Positions 47,597 to 55,700 of a DNA stretch of 64,000 bases are shown in pieces; the stretch's first letter is position 1, and the number at the start of each line of letters is the position of its first letter. Made by a program: the position numbers and the translations under genes. The stretch spans positions 104,691 through 168,690 of the forward strand of contig NZ_JADIKE010000028.1 of the NCBI RefSeq assembly GCF_016904955.1, given 5' to 3'. The notes under the pieces are model-generated. The model did no database searches. It was not told the origin of the DNA and saw only the letters and a program-made list of their open reading frames with translations. Source of the stretch: Dyella flava (lineage in GTDB: Bacteria > Pseudomonadota > Gammaproteobacteria > Xanthomonadales > Rhodanobacteraceae).

Positions 47597-48072
47597 GGCG
47601 TCTAATGTGGCTTCTTTTTGCTGTATTTGTATCGCCAGAATTTCTTCTTTCTCTAATTTTGTATGGTTTTTATTTCTTTTTCCCGTCGACCTTCGATGTG
47701 TTAGGTCGTCACTTGGTAAGTGACAAGGAGGTCTGGAAGTACTTGCCTACCTTGCCGAGCGCATTGGCTGCGTATGCATTTAGTATGTCTTTTAAGATAC
47801 GTGCGCCATCGAAGGAGAGGTTAAGGAAAATTCTTTACGAATGGCCTCTTTATAATTTGTTGGTTGACAGGGTGTATGTCGGTATCCTTTACGCCGTTTT
47901 ATGTTTTGTTTTGAGTCTGTTTTTGTGGATATTGGGGGAGGGGCTCGGTAGCTCGATTTCCGCCCTTCTTTTTTTAGAGGCAACAGCCGTTTCAGGGGTT
48001 TCAGCGCTAACCATGCATGAGGCCGCCCAGAAGTTACCTGAGATTCTCATTAAATATTGCGATTTGAAGTAA
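47593..48072 (+). CDS. Four-helix membrane protein of the Rex-like cassette
   Basis: The 159-residue protein has predicted helices at about 5-30, 50-67, 94-114 and 119-141, with a basic loop (SKERLRKI) between the second and third. Size, helix count and position after a soluble partner match lambda RexB (144 residues, four helices), the ion channel of the Rex exclusion system. I see no lipobox or protease motif. It is AT-rich and overlaps the upstream gene by 4 bases, so the two are translated together. Confidence 0.6.
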   Translation: MRRLMWLLFAVFVSPEFLLSLILYGFYFFFPSTFDVLGRHLVSDKEVWKYLPTLPSALAAYAFSMSFKIRAPSKERLRKILYEWPLYNLLVDRVYVGILYAVLCFVLSLFLWILGEGLGSSISALLFLEATAVSGVSALTMHEAAQKLPEILIKYCDLK

Positions 48073-48187
48073 CGGTAACAAGGGCCGGGTTGTAAAAGCC
48101 GAGGTGTGGTACAGAGCGCCCTGCTATCGTTGCTAACGGGAAATCACCTTGTCTCCTTTTCTGCTATCAGTTAAGCCAGGGGGAAAA

Positions 48188-48640
48188 ATGGACTGGTTCG
48201 ACGGATTCCTCGAGTTCTACGCTAGCGAACGCCGCAAGTTCGTCTTCACCTGGGCCTTGGCGAGCGCCGTCCTCCTGCTCTTCTGGATAATCCACGTCCT
48301 GCCATTTAGCTACGGCAGCGTGGCATCAAAAGGCACCGTCGTCGCACACCACTGCGCGAGCAAAGGCTTCCGCTACACCTATAGCTACGAGGTGGATGGA
48401 CAAACTTATACCGCAGACACCCAATGGGGCGGCTGGGATGGCAACGGCTCGTGCCAGAGCCTGATGCCGGGTGTTGTCATTCCGATTACCTATCGCGCGG
48501 ATGACCCGGCGCGGAGCATCACTGGGACGGTCCAATCCTGGGGCAAGATGCTGGTTTATTTTCTGATAGCCATCGCTGTGCTTTGCTTTGTCATCGTGCC
48601 GGTTCCTCTGTACATCAAAGAACTTCGTTCAAACAATTAA
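48188..48640 (+). CDS. DUF3592-like membrane protein
   Basis: The 150-residue protein has helices at about residues 18-38 and 121-142, flanking an extracytoplasmic beta domain with the DUF3592 pattern (GTVVAHHCASKGFRYTYSYEVDGQTYTAD; ITYRADDPARS). AGGGGG lies 6 bases before the start. Function unknown. It begins a GC-normal stretch after the AT-rich cassette and is followed 24 bases later by another membrane protein gene. Confidence 0.8.
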   Translation: MDWFDGFLEFYASERRKFVFTWALASAVLLLFWIIHVLPFSYGSVASKGTVVAHHCASKGFRYTYSYEVDGQTYTADTQWGGWDGNGSCQSLMPGVVIPITYRADDPARSITGTVQSWGKMLVYFLIAIAVLCFVIVPVPLYIKELRSNN

Positions 48641-48664
48641 GGTGATTCGCAGGCCGTCGAAAAG

Positions 48665-48925
48665 ATGAAGCCTTATCTCGCTGCCATGTTATTCGGGTTG
48701 CTGGCTTCAGCTGCCCTAGTGGTGGCGGGCTTTTGGGCGGCGACACAATTTGGTTTGCATTGGCTGAACGGGCTGATCTTTGGCCCGGGTGACATCCTGT
48801 TTTCTATCGCTCTACGAATAGGGCTGCTAGCGCCAGGGGAGCTTAGCCACCACATCTTTGTCGTGCTGGTTTCATTGCTGATCTGGACGCTTATCTTCGG
48901 GTTCTTTGCGCGTAGATTGAAGTAG
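48665..48925 (+). CDS. Small membrane protein, function unknown
   Basis: The 86-residue protein has two strong hydrophobic helices (about 4-24 and 61-82) and no recognised family motif. It follows the DUF3592-like gene closely on the same strand, so the two are probably co-transcribed. Confidence 0.6.
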   Translation: MKPYLAAMLFGLLASAALVVAGFWAATQFGLHWLNGLIFGPGDILFSIALRIGLLAPGELSHHIFVVLVSLLIWTLIFGFFARRLK

Positions 48926-49015
48926 GCGTGCGGATGCCCATGCGGTGTTGCGCTCGCCAGCACAGCATCCGATATGATGCGCCGGCCCGATATGCGGGCA
49001 AACAGGGAGCGTGTC

Positions 49016-49246
49016 ATGTCTACCAATAACTTCAGCTTTCGAGCGCAGCAGTAAACGCCGCAAAGGCTTCCCCTCCGAACAACGCGTCAAGAAGGGCGTT
49101 CGCGTTGTTCATGGCAACAAGGAGTTGTTTCGAGAAACTCGGTCGAAACGATCCATGCCCCTGCGGTTCCGCGAGGTTGTTTCAAGAACTGCTGCATGCG
49201 CGGTGGTCGGTTCGACGGTGTGGAACGCCATCACTACGTGAGATAG
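49016..49246 (+). pseudogene. Frameshifted SEC-C zinc-motif small protein
   Basis: Conceptual segments in different frames join into one protein: [12 protein letters not shown] (49016 on), then [11 protein letters not shown], then [14 protein letters not shown], then [16 protein letters not shown], then [10 protein letters not shown]...HHYVR ending at TAG 49244-49246. The reconstructed CPCGS-x3-FKNCC has exactly the length of a SEC-C motif. At least four small indels break the frame, including one near 49180 inside the motif. No continuous reading frame covers it, so it is a decayed gene unless the sequence has errors. Confidence 0.7.
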
Positions 49247-49248
49247 GC

Positions 49249-49278
49249 AAGGGCGGCTTCGGCCGCCCTTCGTTTTTT
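49249..49278 (+). terminator. UUCG-loop terminator
   Basis: AAGGGCGGC-TTCG-GCCGCCCTT, followed by CGTTTTTT. The 9-base stem with a UUCG tetraloop lies just after the pseudogene. Confidence 0.95.
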
Positions 49279-49430
49279 AGGGATTGGTCCGAAACATTCT
49301 TTAGTACTTACACCACTGCGAGAAGTGCGCTGACTTGCAAAGTGCGTAATGTCCGCAAGCAGGCTAAAATCGATTGACTCATCTGTATTGACGACATAAT
49401 TTCGAACTGTCGTTGCTAGTGCAGCGACCG
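49279..49430. other. Intergenic stretch before the structured leader
   Basis: About 150 bases of moderate GC hold nothing I can identify. The structured element 49431-49573 and a short leader fill the rest of the gap to the gene at 49627. Confidence 0.4.
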
Positions 49431-49573
49431 GGTGTCAGAACCCGAAGTTCAACGCGCACAAGGCGCCGCAAGGCGCCTTTGTGTGTCGCACATTCGTCTA
49501 TGGCGGACGTGTCGGGCAGGCGCAAGCCTGACCGGGCTCGTTGAACTCGGTTTCTGACTCCGGCACGTCCGCC
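49431..49573 (+). ncRNA. Structured RNA-like leader with two GCAA hairpins and crossing stems
   Basis: Four pairings are visible. Stem 1 (about 23 bases): 49431-49454 with 49539-49561. Hairpin A: 49457-49467 with 49472-49483, loop GCAA. Hairpin B: 49513-49521 with 49526-49534, loop GCAA. Stem 2: 49502-49511 with 49564-49573, perfect 10 base pairs, extendable to 14 with a GU pair. Stem 1 and stem 2 cross, so they form a pseudoknot or exclude each other. It lies 54 bases upstream of the ATG at 49627 and could be a cis-regulator or a separate small RNA. I cannot name a family. Confidence 0.6.
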
Positions 49574-49626
49574 ACCCATCCCTCTATGGCGTGGCGGCTC
49601 CCTCCCTAACGGATACGGAGTTTCCG

Positions 49627-49902
49627 ATGAGTCGTACCTCACGCGACGAATGGTTCGCCTTGCACACGCAGTATCTGGTTTCTTCCGACGCAAGCGATCA
49701 CGGGCTGTTACTGGATTCGCAGACTTTCCTGGATAGTGCACACGGCGTCGCGCAGGCGCTAAGCGATGCGATGTCCATTGACCACTACATCAATCCCGAC
49801 CGCATGTCGTCTGCGCTGAATGGCATCGCCCTGCTGATCGAGATGGGGCGGCGGTGCGTGGCCAACGCAGAGTTGCAGAGGATGGTGGATGGTTGTCATT
49901 AG
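49627..49902 (+). CDS. Small DUF3077/DUF6124-like protein
   Basis: The 91-residue protein has the helical pattern of a small Pseudomonas/Xanthomonas family: FLDSAHGVAQALSDAMS in the middle and LNGIALLIEMGRRCV near the end, as in DUF6124/DUF3077 proteins. Function unknown. GGAG lies before the start at 49627. It is preceded by the strongly structured element and followed by a strong terminator, so it forms a self-contained cassette. Confidence 0.65.
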   Translation: MSRTSRDEWFALHTQYLVSSDASDHGLLLDSQTFLDSAHGVAQALSDAMSIDHYINPDRMSSALNGIALLIEMGRRCVANAELQRMVDGCH

Positions 49903-49928
49903 GCGAGGAAAATAGGAAGGCGCTCTAC

Positions 49929-49962
49929 AAAAGAGGGAGCAGGATTTTGCTCCCTCTTTTGT
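49929..49962 (+). terminator. Terminator after the small DUF gene
   Basis: The perfect 13-base stem AAAAGAGGGAGCA / TGCTCCCTCTTTT (49929-49941 with 49948-49960) is followed by GTGGCCAGC. The terminator at 51703-51730 is followed by a similar GTGGCTAGC. Confidence 0.93.
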
Positions 49963-50146
49963 GGCCAGCCGTTAGACTTCTCCGCGCGGTAGCTTCCGCG
50001 TTATGCACGAGTAGTCGATCTCTGGGGGTCGTTCGATCGGCAAGGAAGTCATGGTGTCATTCGTCGACGTCCGGCTTCACGTAGAAGAACACCAGGCTTC
50101 GATGAGGCCAGTAACTTGATGCCATCAAGCGAGGAAAGGAAACCTC

Positions 50147-51091
50147 ATGTTCACTTGCGGCAACCGCAATTGCCCGATCTGCTACCCCCGCGCTGAGCCG
50201 GCCCCACCTGAACGCACGCCTGAGCGAAAACCTGAGTGGCCCTATGATGAACAGTTGCGCTTGGTGAGTTGTGATAACAAGCCGGCTTGTAATCTTCCCT
50301 ACTCGATTCTGCTGAGTTTTGGTGACAGTCTGTCTGGAGCAACGGACGGTGAAGGGCGTACCCAACGCATCGGTACAGAGCGTCCATGCAGCGTTATGGC
50401 TATCACCCTGACGCCGCCGCCAGTCGCCCGTGAGGTGGCGTGTTGTGCCGCGCAGGATAGAGACATGTCTTGGGAGCGCATTTACATCAAATCTGAAATC
50501 CACACCATTGCCACCACCAATGAGACCCATTTGGGCACTTCCGTTGCCAAAGTAGAGCTACCGGATGGCCGCAAGCGCCGTCTTAGCTGCGGCGAAATAG
50601 CCATGGCGCGTACGGTGTTCGGAAAGGGCGTGGATTACGAAAAGGTCTGGGTGCACCACGGCGGTTGGTGGCTTTTTATGGGTAAGCAGGACCCGAACAC
50701 GGCTGTCACGCCCAATGGGGAGATGTATTACCCACATGCGATTTACCAGTACGACTTCGCATCTCCTGAAATTGATCCTAGGAACAGGGCCTTGTTCATG
50801 CATGAGATGGTGCATGTCTGGCAATACCAAATGGACTATGCCGTCAAGCGGCACGGTCTTACCGTCACCAGTCGTGGCGAGTCCGCCTATGCCTACCTCC
50901 TGACGCCCGACAGCCATCTGTGCGACTTCAATATGGAGCAGCAGGGCAACATCATGTCTGACTACTACATGATTTGCGTCTTGCAAAATCCAGCGAAGGC
51001 ATTCAATCCGGGTAAGGATCCGGACTTATTGCGCAAAGTCATGGAGCCCTTTATCGCCAGTCCTCGCGACAAAAGGCATCTTTCCAGATGA
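50147..51091 (+). CDS. Putative zinc-metallopeptidase toxin (vgr-related type)
   Basis: The 314-residue protein has an HExxH motif at residues 219-223 (FMHEMVHVWQYQ) followed by ESAYAYLL and NMEQQGNIMSDYY, a pattern found in 'vgr-related' proteins of Xanthomonadaceae linked to type VI secretion. The N-terminus is Cys-rich (CGNRNCPICY). No Sec signal is seen. It overlaps the next gene by 4 bases; that gene encodes a secreted protein resembling periplasmic type VI immunity proteins. A toxin/immunity pair is therefore likely but unproven, and no type VI apparatus genes are in the window. Confidence 0.6.
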   Translation: MFTCGNRNCPICYPRAEPAPPERTPERKPEWPYDEQLRLVSCDNKPACNLPYSILLSFGDSLSGATDGEGRTQRIGTERPCSVMAITLTPPPVAREVACCAAQDRDMSWERIYIKSEIHTIATTNETHLGTSVAKVELPDGRKRRLSCGEIAMARTVFGKGVDYEKVWVHHGGWWLFMGKQDPNTAVTPNGEMYYPHAIYQYDFASPEIDPRNRALFMHEMVHVWQYQMDYAVKRHGLTVTSRGESAYAYLLTPDSHLCDFNMEQQGNIMSDYYMICVLQNPAKAFNPGKDPDLLRKVMEPFIASPRDKRHLSR

Positions 51092-51657
51092 TCGATATAT
51101 TTGGCATGAAACGCGGAGCCATCATCTTCTTGCTGCTTGCTGTGATGGGGGGCGATAACGCCAGCGCCACATCATTTTTGCCAAACCCGTTGCGCATTAG
51201 GCAAATCATGGATGTTCCGAGCGCCTGTTTGCCGCAGGGTGACGGTAAAAGTATCCAATTGAACCGCGCTTACGTCATGGAGAACTCGCTCTGGGGAGGT
51301 GCGGCTGAGCATCAATGGATCATTAAGCTGATCCCCGGTTCCGTACCGCTGACGTTGCATCCTGGTGAGTGTGTGGCCTTTGGCAAGCGCATTAGCGGCT
51401 ATGAACAATATGACGGATTGAGGCTGCTTGACGTGGGTAAAACATACGTCTTTGTACTCGAACGCGGTGATCGTCCAAACGAACGTGTTAGCAGGAATTA
51501 CGTCGGAGCATTCTGCGTTATGCGCTTATCTGATGGTCGTGTAGCCTATCTGCCCTACATTGATCACCCGGATGGCACGACAACGTATCCGGCTTGCGGT
51601 CGTCGCATTGGTGGACCGCCTGCACCCGATGGCGTTATTCCTCCAAACATGCAGTGA
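51088..51657 (+). CDS. Putative periplasmic immunity protein
   Basis: The 189-residue protein has a signal sequence (from Met7, MKRGAIIFLLLAVMGGDNASA) and a compact beta-rich domain with LTLHPGECVAFG, a pattern seen in periplasmic immunity proteins annotated beside type VI effectors. Four cysteines could make disulfides. Two starts are possible: 51088, coupled to the upstream stop (ATGA), and 51106. It likely neutralises the upstream HExxH protein in the periplasm; this is inferred from position and pattern. Confidence 0.6.
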   Translation: MIDIFGMKRGAIIFLLLAVMGGDNASATSFLPNPLRIRQIMDVPSACLPQGDGKSIQLNRAYVMENSLWGGAAEHQWIIKLIPGSVPLTLHPGECVAFGKRISGYEQYDGLRLLDVGKTYVFVLERGDRPNERVSRNYVGAFCVMRLSDGRVAYLPYIDHPDGTTTYPACGRRIGGPPAPDGVIPPNMQ

Positions 51658-51702
51658 AGCCTTCGATCGGATAAGCAAAATCGAGGGGCCCACTCTACAC
51701 AT

Positions 51703-51730
51703 AAGGGGGCAGCACCTTGCCCCCTTTTTT
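51703..51730 (+). terminator. Terminator after the toxin/immunity pair
   Basis: AAGGGGGCA / TGCCCCCTT (51703-51711 with 51718-51726) is followed by TTTT and then GTGGCTAGC. Confidence 0.9.
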
Positions 51731-51830
51731 GTGGCTAGCAGTCGGCCTATTCTGGGCGGAGAGCGTCGGCTTCCAACCCGAAAGCGGGCGCATCTGATCA
51801 GACATCGGCGGCGTCAAAAGGGGAGGGCAA

Positions 51831-52127
51831 ATGGCCGTTGTCGGCTATGTCTTGGCCGGACTGTTTACCGCGCTATGGCTGACCGGTGCCGTCGCCCTGA
51901 TCTGGGCCATGGTCTTCGCCATCCGCATGACCTTCCAGTTCAAGCAGGCGGGACTGGCTTACTCCCGCGCCACGCTGTGGAACCCCATGAACGCCGTGTT
52001 CCGGCCTGACCTGCTCAGCGAGGAAGGACAGAAATCCCGCCGGTTCGCCATTGCAGGATTTGTGGTCTTTCTTGCAGCCTGCGCGTGCATCGGTGGCTTG
52101 GCGTTGACGGCGAAGCTGTGGGGCTGA
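51831..52127 (+). CDS. Small membrane protein, function unknown
   Basis: The 98-residue protein has two membrane helices (about residues 4-30 and 72-95) joined by a cytosolic loop rich in Arg and Ser (LAYSRATLWNPMNAVFRPDLLSEEGQ). No family recognised. AGGGGAGGG lies just before the ATG. Confidence 0.65.
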   Translation: MAVVGYVLAGLFTALWLTGAVALIWAMVFAIRMTFQFKQAGLAYSRATLWNPMNAVFRPDLLSEEGQKSRRFAIAGFVVFLAACACIGGLALTAKLWG

Positions 52128-52245
52128 GCATGATCATCTTTAAAGTGCGAACGTAGTGCCTTGGGCGAGCCGACGACGGCTATCGATCCCCGGAGCCGCC
52201 GCTCAAGGTAGGAAACGATCACTGACTTAGAGAAGGAGTGGTGCC

Positions 52246-52782
52246 ATGCGATTAAGCGTCCTGACCCTTTTAATAGCCGGCCTGACCGCAACCGCCGCCG
52301 CGCACGCCAGCGTCGTCACCGCTGAAGCCGGCGGCTTCCAGGTTAAAAGCACCCTCACCATCAACAGCACCCCGGACAAGGTCTACGAGGCCCTGTCCAA
52401 CATCGGCCAGTGGTGGAACCTCGCACACAGCTATTCCGGCAAGGCCGCCAACCTGAGCCTGCAAACCCGCGCCGGCGGGTGCTTCTGCGAGAAGCTCGCG
52501 GACGGCGGCAGCGTCCAGCACATGGTGGTGATCTATGCCGACCCGAATCACGAGCTGCGCCTCAACGGCGCCCTCGGCCCGTTACAGACCGAAGCTGCCA
52601 CCGGCGTGCTGATCCTCAGCCTCAAAGCCCAGGGCAACGCCACCGAGCTCACCGAGATCTACTCTGTCGGCGGCTGGACCAAGGGCGGCTGGGTTTCCTG
52701 GGCTTCGCCCGTGGATGCGGTGCTGCTCGATCAGATAACGCGGCTCAAGAATTACGTCGAAACCGGCAAGCCGACGAAGTAG
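52246..52782 (+). CDS. Secreted SRPBCC-fold (START/Bet v 1-like) protein
   Basis: The 178-residue protein has a signal peptide (MRLSVLTLLIAGLTATAAAHA) and an SRPBCC domain (STLTINSTPDKVYEALSNIGQWWNLAHSYSG at its start and a long C-terminal helix). SRPBCC domains bind hydrophobic ligands in a deep pocket. Ligand unknown. AGAAGGAG lies 5 bases before the start. Confidence 0.85.
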   Translation: MRLSVLTLLIAGLTATAAAHASVVTAEAGGFQVKSTLTINSTPDKVYEALSNIGQWWNLAHSYSGKAANLSLQTRAGGCFCEKLADGGSVQHMVVIYADPNHELRLNGALGPLQTEAATGVLILSLKAQGNATELTEIYSVGGWTKGGWVSWASPVDAVLLDQITRLKNYVETGKPTK

Positions 52783-53056
52783 ATCGTTCCTGGGCAAGGC
52801 AAGGCGGCCTTTATGGCTTAGAGCTCCGCCTTTTCTGGGTTTAATAACTCGCGCGATTCGGTGATACATCCTGCGCCAAATGCGCAGAGGAATTTGGGTG
52901 GTTATCGTTTAGACGATAGCGGGTTTGTGCTTATGCTGATTCGTCGGAGCTAACAATGTCCTGGTTCACCCAAAGTAGACCAGCAAAAATTCGGTCTGAT
53001 CCTTGCGCAGATAGGCACTCAGGTGTTCACGGATGTGGGTATGACAGGGGAATCGG

Positions 53057-53752
53057 ATGGCTATAGATACATTCGGCAGCGCAAGGCTTTTATTTGCCTC
53101 GATGATGCTTCTTGCACTGTTTTCAGCTTCTGCGCATGCGGCTAAGCCAGTGTGTGTAGAAGGGTCGTCGCTCCCAAGTGATCCTCGTCTGGGGGTTCGG
53201 CCTACGCGAAGCGCACTATGCCCATATGATTTTGATGAGTTGGTTGAGCGAATTACTGAATTGAGTACCGATAAGCGTGCCATAGACAGTGTCGAGACAG
53301 TCCAAAGGGCATTCGGTATTCCCGAGATGACGACGACTTCAGACGACACCAGGATCTCGAACTACCTGATGAGCTTGTCAGGGACTGATGGATGGAAGCT
53401 GCTTGTCTGGGTGCGAGAGGCATTCTATCCAACGAATAAAGGGCCTGATCGATTTGTGCCGGGGCTTCGTCCGAAGCGCCTTTTTAGTGTCCGAAAAGCG
53501 ACCTTGACTATAGACCTGGACTTTACTGGAAGACTGCAAGCGCAAGTTTCCCCGCAATGCATGGCTGTGACTGATTTAATTAAATCGCTCAAAGGTAAGG
53601 GATGGAAAGATGTCACCCTTTTAGGTTACGCCACCGATGGAGCTCTTCTCACACCGGCGTTCGAATTCGGCGATAAGTCAGTTGATCTATCGCAGCAACC
53701 TGGTGAATGCGCTGAAAACATAACCCTCAGGGAAACTCCGTCCAGGCATTGA
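53057..53752 (+). CDS. Secreted protein of unknown function
   Basis: The 231-residue protein has a signal peptide (about residues 8-28, ending SAHA) and no recognised domain. Five cysteines in the mature part suggest a disulfide-bonded periplasmic protein. Its base composition is lower in GC than the neighbours, suggesting acquisition. Confidence 0.65.
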   Translation: MAIDTFGSARLLFASMMLLALFSASAHAAKPVCVEGSSLPSDPRLGVRPTRSALCPYDFDELVERITELSTDKRAIDSVETVQRAFGIPEMTTTSDDTRISNYLMSLSGTDGWKLLVWVREAFYPTNKGPDRFVPGLRPKRLFSVRKATLTIDLDFTGRLQAQVSPQCMAVTDLIKSLKGKGWKDVTLLGYATDGALLTPAFEFGDKSVDLSQQPGECAENITLRETPSRH

Positions 53753-53990
53753 ATTGCCTTGATCGATTGTGGCTGGCCAGAAACTGGTAGAACGTGGTCG
53801 GGTGCACTCCTAACGTCAGAGATTTAATGGAACTGAACCCAGCCAGCTTTTCTTTTTTAATTCGCTGACATGGCTGGTCACGAGTGGATAAGAAAGTTCA
53901 ATAGTGGCCGGTTCAACCCCTGCCCGTGGGCTGGGAGCAACGGCGCGTTTGTGAGACGCTATCAAGGCTTGCTACCCACGAGTTATTCCG

Positions 53991-54632
53991 ATGAACGATC
54001 ACACCCTGCAAACTGATTTGCTTCGCCTTTTCGCGCGCCATGACGTGGAGCTGGAACTGGACGAAGAGTGGCTGATGACGGATGGCGATTTTCCCGCTGT
54101 GCGCGCGAGTTGGAGTGAGGGGGGTGAAGGTGCGCCGGGTCGGCTGGATGTGGACGTAGTAATCAGTGAAGAGCGCCACATCGAGGAAAGCTTTGCCGGC
54201 AACGGACGTGGCGACGCCGGTGTGCGCGACGCGCTGAAAGCGTTCGAACGCAATGTCTTGCACGTGCTGTTGGCCGCATGCTGGTACGTCACCGACGATC
54301 GACGCATTCAACTGCAAAGCTGGGATCTCGGCGTGCGGACCTGGGATGTATTCGTCGGCCCCTTGACCTTCAGCCGTGATGGCTTGGCCGCGCCGGAAGG
54401 CTTGTTGCCGGCCCTGCACGATGCCCTGCGCAAAGAGTCATTGAGCGGCGAAATGCATTGGATTCGCCTGTTCCATCGCCGCGCCGATGACGGCTCGGTG
54501 GTTGCCGAGGCGTTGCTGGATAACCAGCCCTGGCCGGGCGGCGATCGCCTGCTGGGTCAGTTGAGCTGGCCGTCAGCGGAGCAGGGATATAGCGCGCGTT
54601 GCTTTATTGCGCTGGATATTCGGGATTACTAA
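53991..54632 (+). CDS. DUF6348-family protein
   Basis: The 213-residue cytosolic protein matches the DUF6348 pattern: FARHDVELELDEEWLMTDGDFPAVRASW near the N-terminus, GRLDVDVVISEERHIEESFAG, and NVLHVLLAACWY in the middle. Members often occur near contact-dependent or polymorphic-toxin immunity genes, which fits this region, but no function is established. Confidence 0.75.
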   Translation: MNDHTLQTDLLRLFARHDVELELDEEWLMTDGDFPAVRASWSEGGEGAPGRLDVDVVISEERHIEESFAGNGRGDAGVRDALKAFERNVLHVLLAACWYVTDDRRIQLQSWDLGVRTWDVFVGPLTFSRDGLAAPEGLLPALHDALRKESLSGEMHWIRLFHRRADDGSVVAEALLDNQPWPGGDRLLGQLSWPSAEQGYSARCFIALDIRDY

Positions 54633-54782
54633 GTCACACTTCATATTGAGGGCTTCTCTTGCCGTACGAAGAGCAGGGGCTAGCCCTCCGTCAGAGCGGA
54701 GACAGATTCACTTCTAGCTCTAGAGGTTTAATGGAAGTACTTGGCCCAGTTTTCACGAAAAGCGACATGCTGGAGGGAAATC

Positions 54783-55280
54783 ATGGGCAAATTATTCTTA
54801 TGCGCCATTTTGACGTGTTTGGTCAGCAGCGCTTTTGCTGACGATCCCATTGCACCACCTTCCAAGGTCACTGTGTGCTCGCCTTCAGGGGCATATTGCG
54901 CTACATCCGATCCTGGTACGCAGGAAACCACCCTTAGTCGCCGAGGTCTGCCTTCCCCATTGTGGAAAATTCCAGGCTCGTATGCATGGATACTTGTTGC
55001 CGATGATGGGCGTCGCATGATCATTGGTTACCCGGGACTCAATTTGATCCCCAAGGAAGCGGCAATGGATTCGGAGGTATTTCGTATCTATGGACCGACG
55101 GGTTTGGTGAAGTCCATTGTCCTGCGTGATATTTACCAAAGCAAAAGTCAGCTAACCGAGACGATATCGCATTACGAGTGGGAGAAAGGGGCTTACCTGG
55201 ATGTTAAGGGGCATTTGGTGGTCGAACGCGAAGATGGTCGGAAAGTGGCTTTTGACCCGAGCACGGGAAATTGCATTTAG
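54783..55280 (+). CDS. Secreted protein of unknown function
   Basis: The 165-residue protein begins with a signal peptide (MGKLFLCAILTCLVSSAFA) after a GGAGG ribosome site at 54773-54777. The mature beta-rich domain has three Cys (VCSPSGAYCATSDPG near its start and GNCI at the end). No family recognised; size and context suggest a periplasmic immunity-type or accessory protein. Confidence 0.6.
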   Translation: MGKLFLCAILTCLVSSAFADDPIAPPSKVTVCSPSGAYCATSDPGTQETTLSRRGLPSPLWKIPGSYAWILVADDGRRMIIGYPGLNLIPKEAAMDSEVFRIYGPTGLVKSIVLRDIYQSKSQLTETISHYEWEKGAYLDVKGHLVVEREDGRKVAFDPSTGNCI

Positions 55281-55370
55281 ATAAGAAATGAGGTATTCGC
55301 GATGTCAGCTTTCGCAATCCGAAGTGGATGCCATGAGACACCATCATGAAGATTCCAAGCCGATGTTCGT

Positions 55371-55595
55371 ATGAAGTTATACGGGTATAGGGAATGTTCA
55401 CTCGGCCAACACGGGCCCGACTTGTTGATTGAGGTTACCGTGCAGGCTAGTCCGGAGGAAATAAGGGCTATTGCTAAGCTTCTCGCTGATATCGCAAATG
55501 AGATGGAGCGATCCGATTTCGACCATGTGCATCTTAACGATCGAATATCCATGCTTGAAAGCAGTCCTCGATTCATTGTGGCCAGGACGAGTTGA
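55371..55595 (+). CDS. Imm32-family immunity protein
   Basis: The 74-residue protein matches immunity protein 32: MKLYGYRE at the N-terminus, IEVTVQASPEEIRAIAKLLADIANEME in the middle and a VHLNDRIS tail. Imm32 proteins protect against polymorphic toxins. No cognate toxin gene is adjacent, so it may be an orphan defence against rivals. It is moderately AT-rich. Confidence 0.75.
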   Translation: MKLYGYRECSLGQHGPDLLIEVTVQASPEEIRAIAKLLADIANEMERSDFDHVHLNDRISMLESSPRFIVARTS

Positions 55596-55700
55596 TGAAT
55601 GCCACTGTGTCCGCTTTCGATAGCGGACACAGTGGACGCAAAGACGATAACGAGTCTAAGGGGGCGGATATTGGTGTCCGGCCTTTGGGTGGCGAGGATC

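Noticed and set aside
49447..49546. GTTCAAC ... GTTGAAC ends resembling integron attC core sites
   Set aside because: The core heptamers fit RYYYAAC/GTTRRRY, but the interior folds into two separate GCAA hairpins instead of one long attC stem, pairing continues outward beyond the cores, and the neighbouring genes lack attC sites.
49379..49741. Minus-strand frame over the structured leader
   Set aside because: It is Arg-rich without family features and is explained by the inverted repeats of the RNA-like element.
52966..53349. Minus-strand frame overlapping the start of the 53057 gene
   Set aside because: The plus-strand gene has a signal peptide and an uninterrupted 231-codon frame; the antisense frame has no recognisable character.
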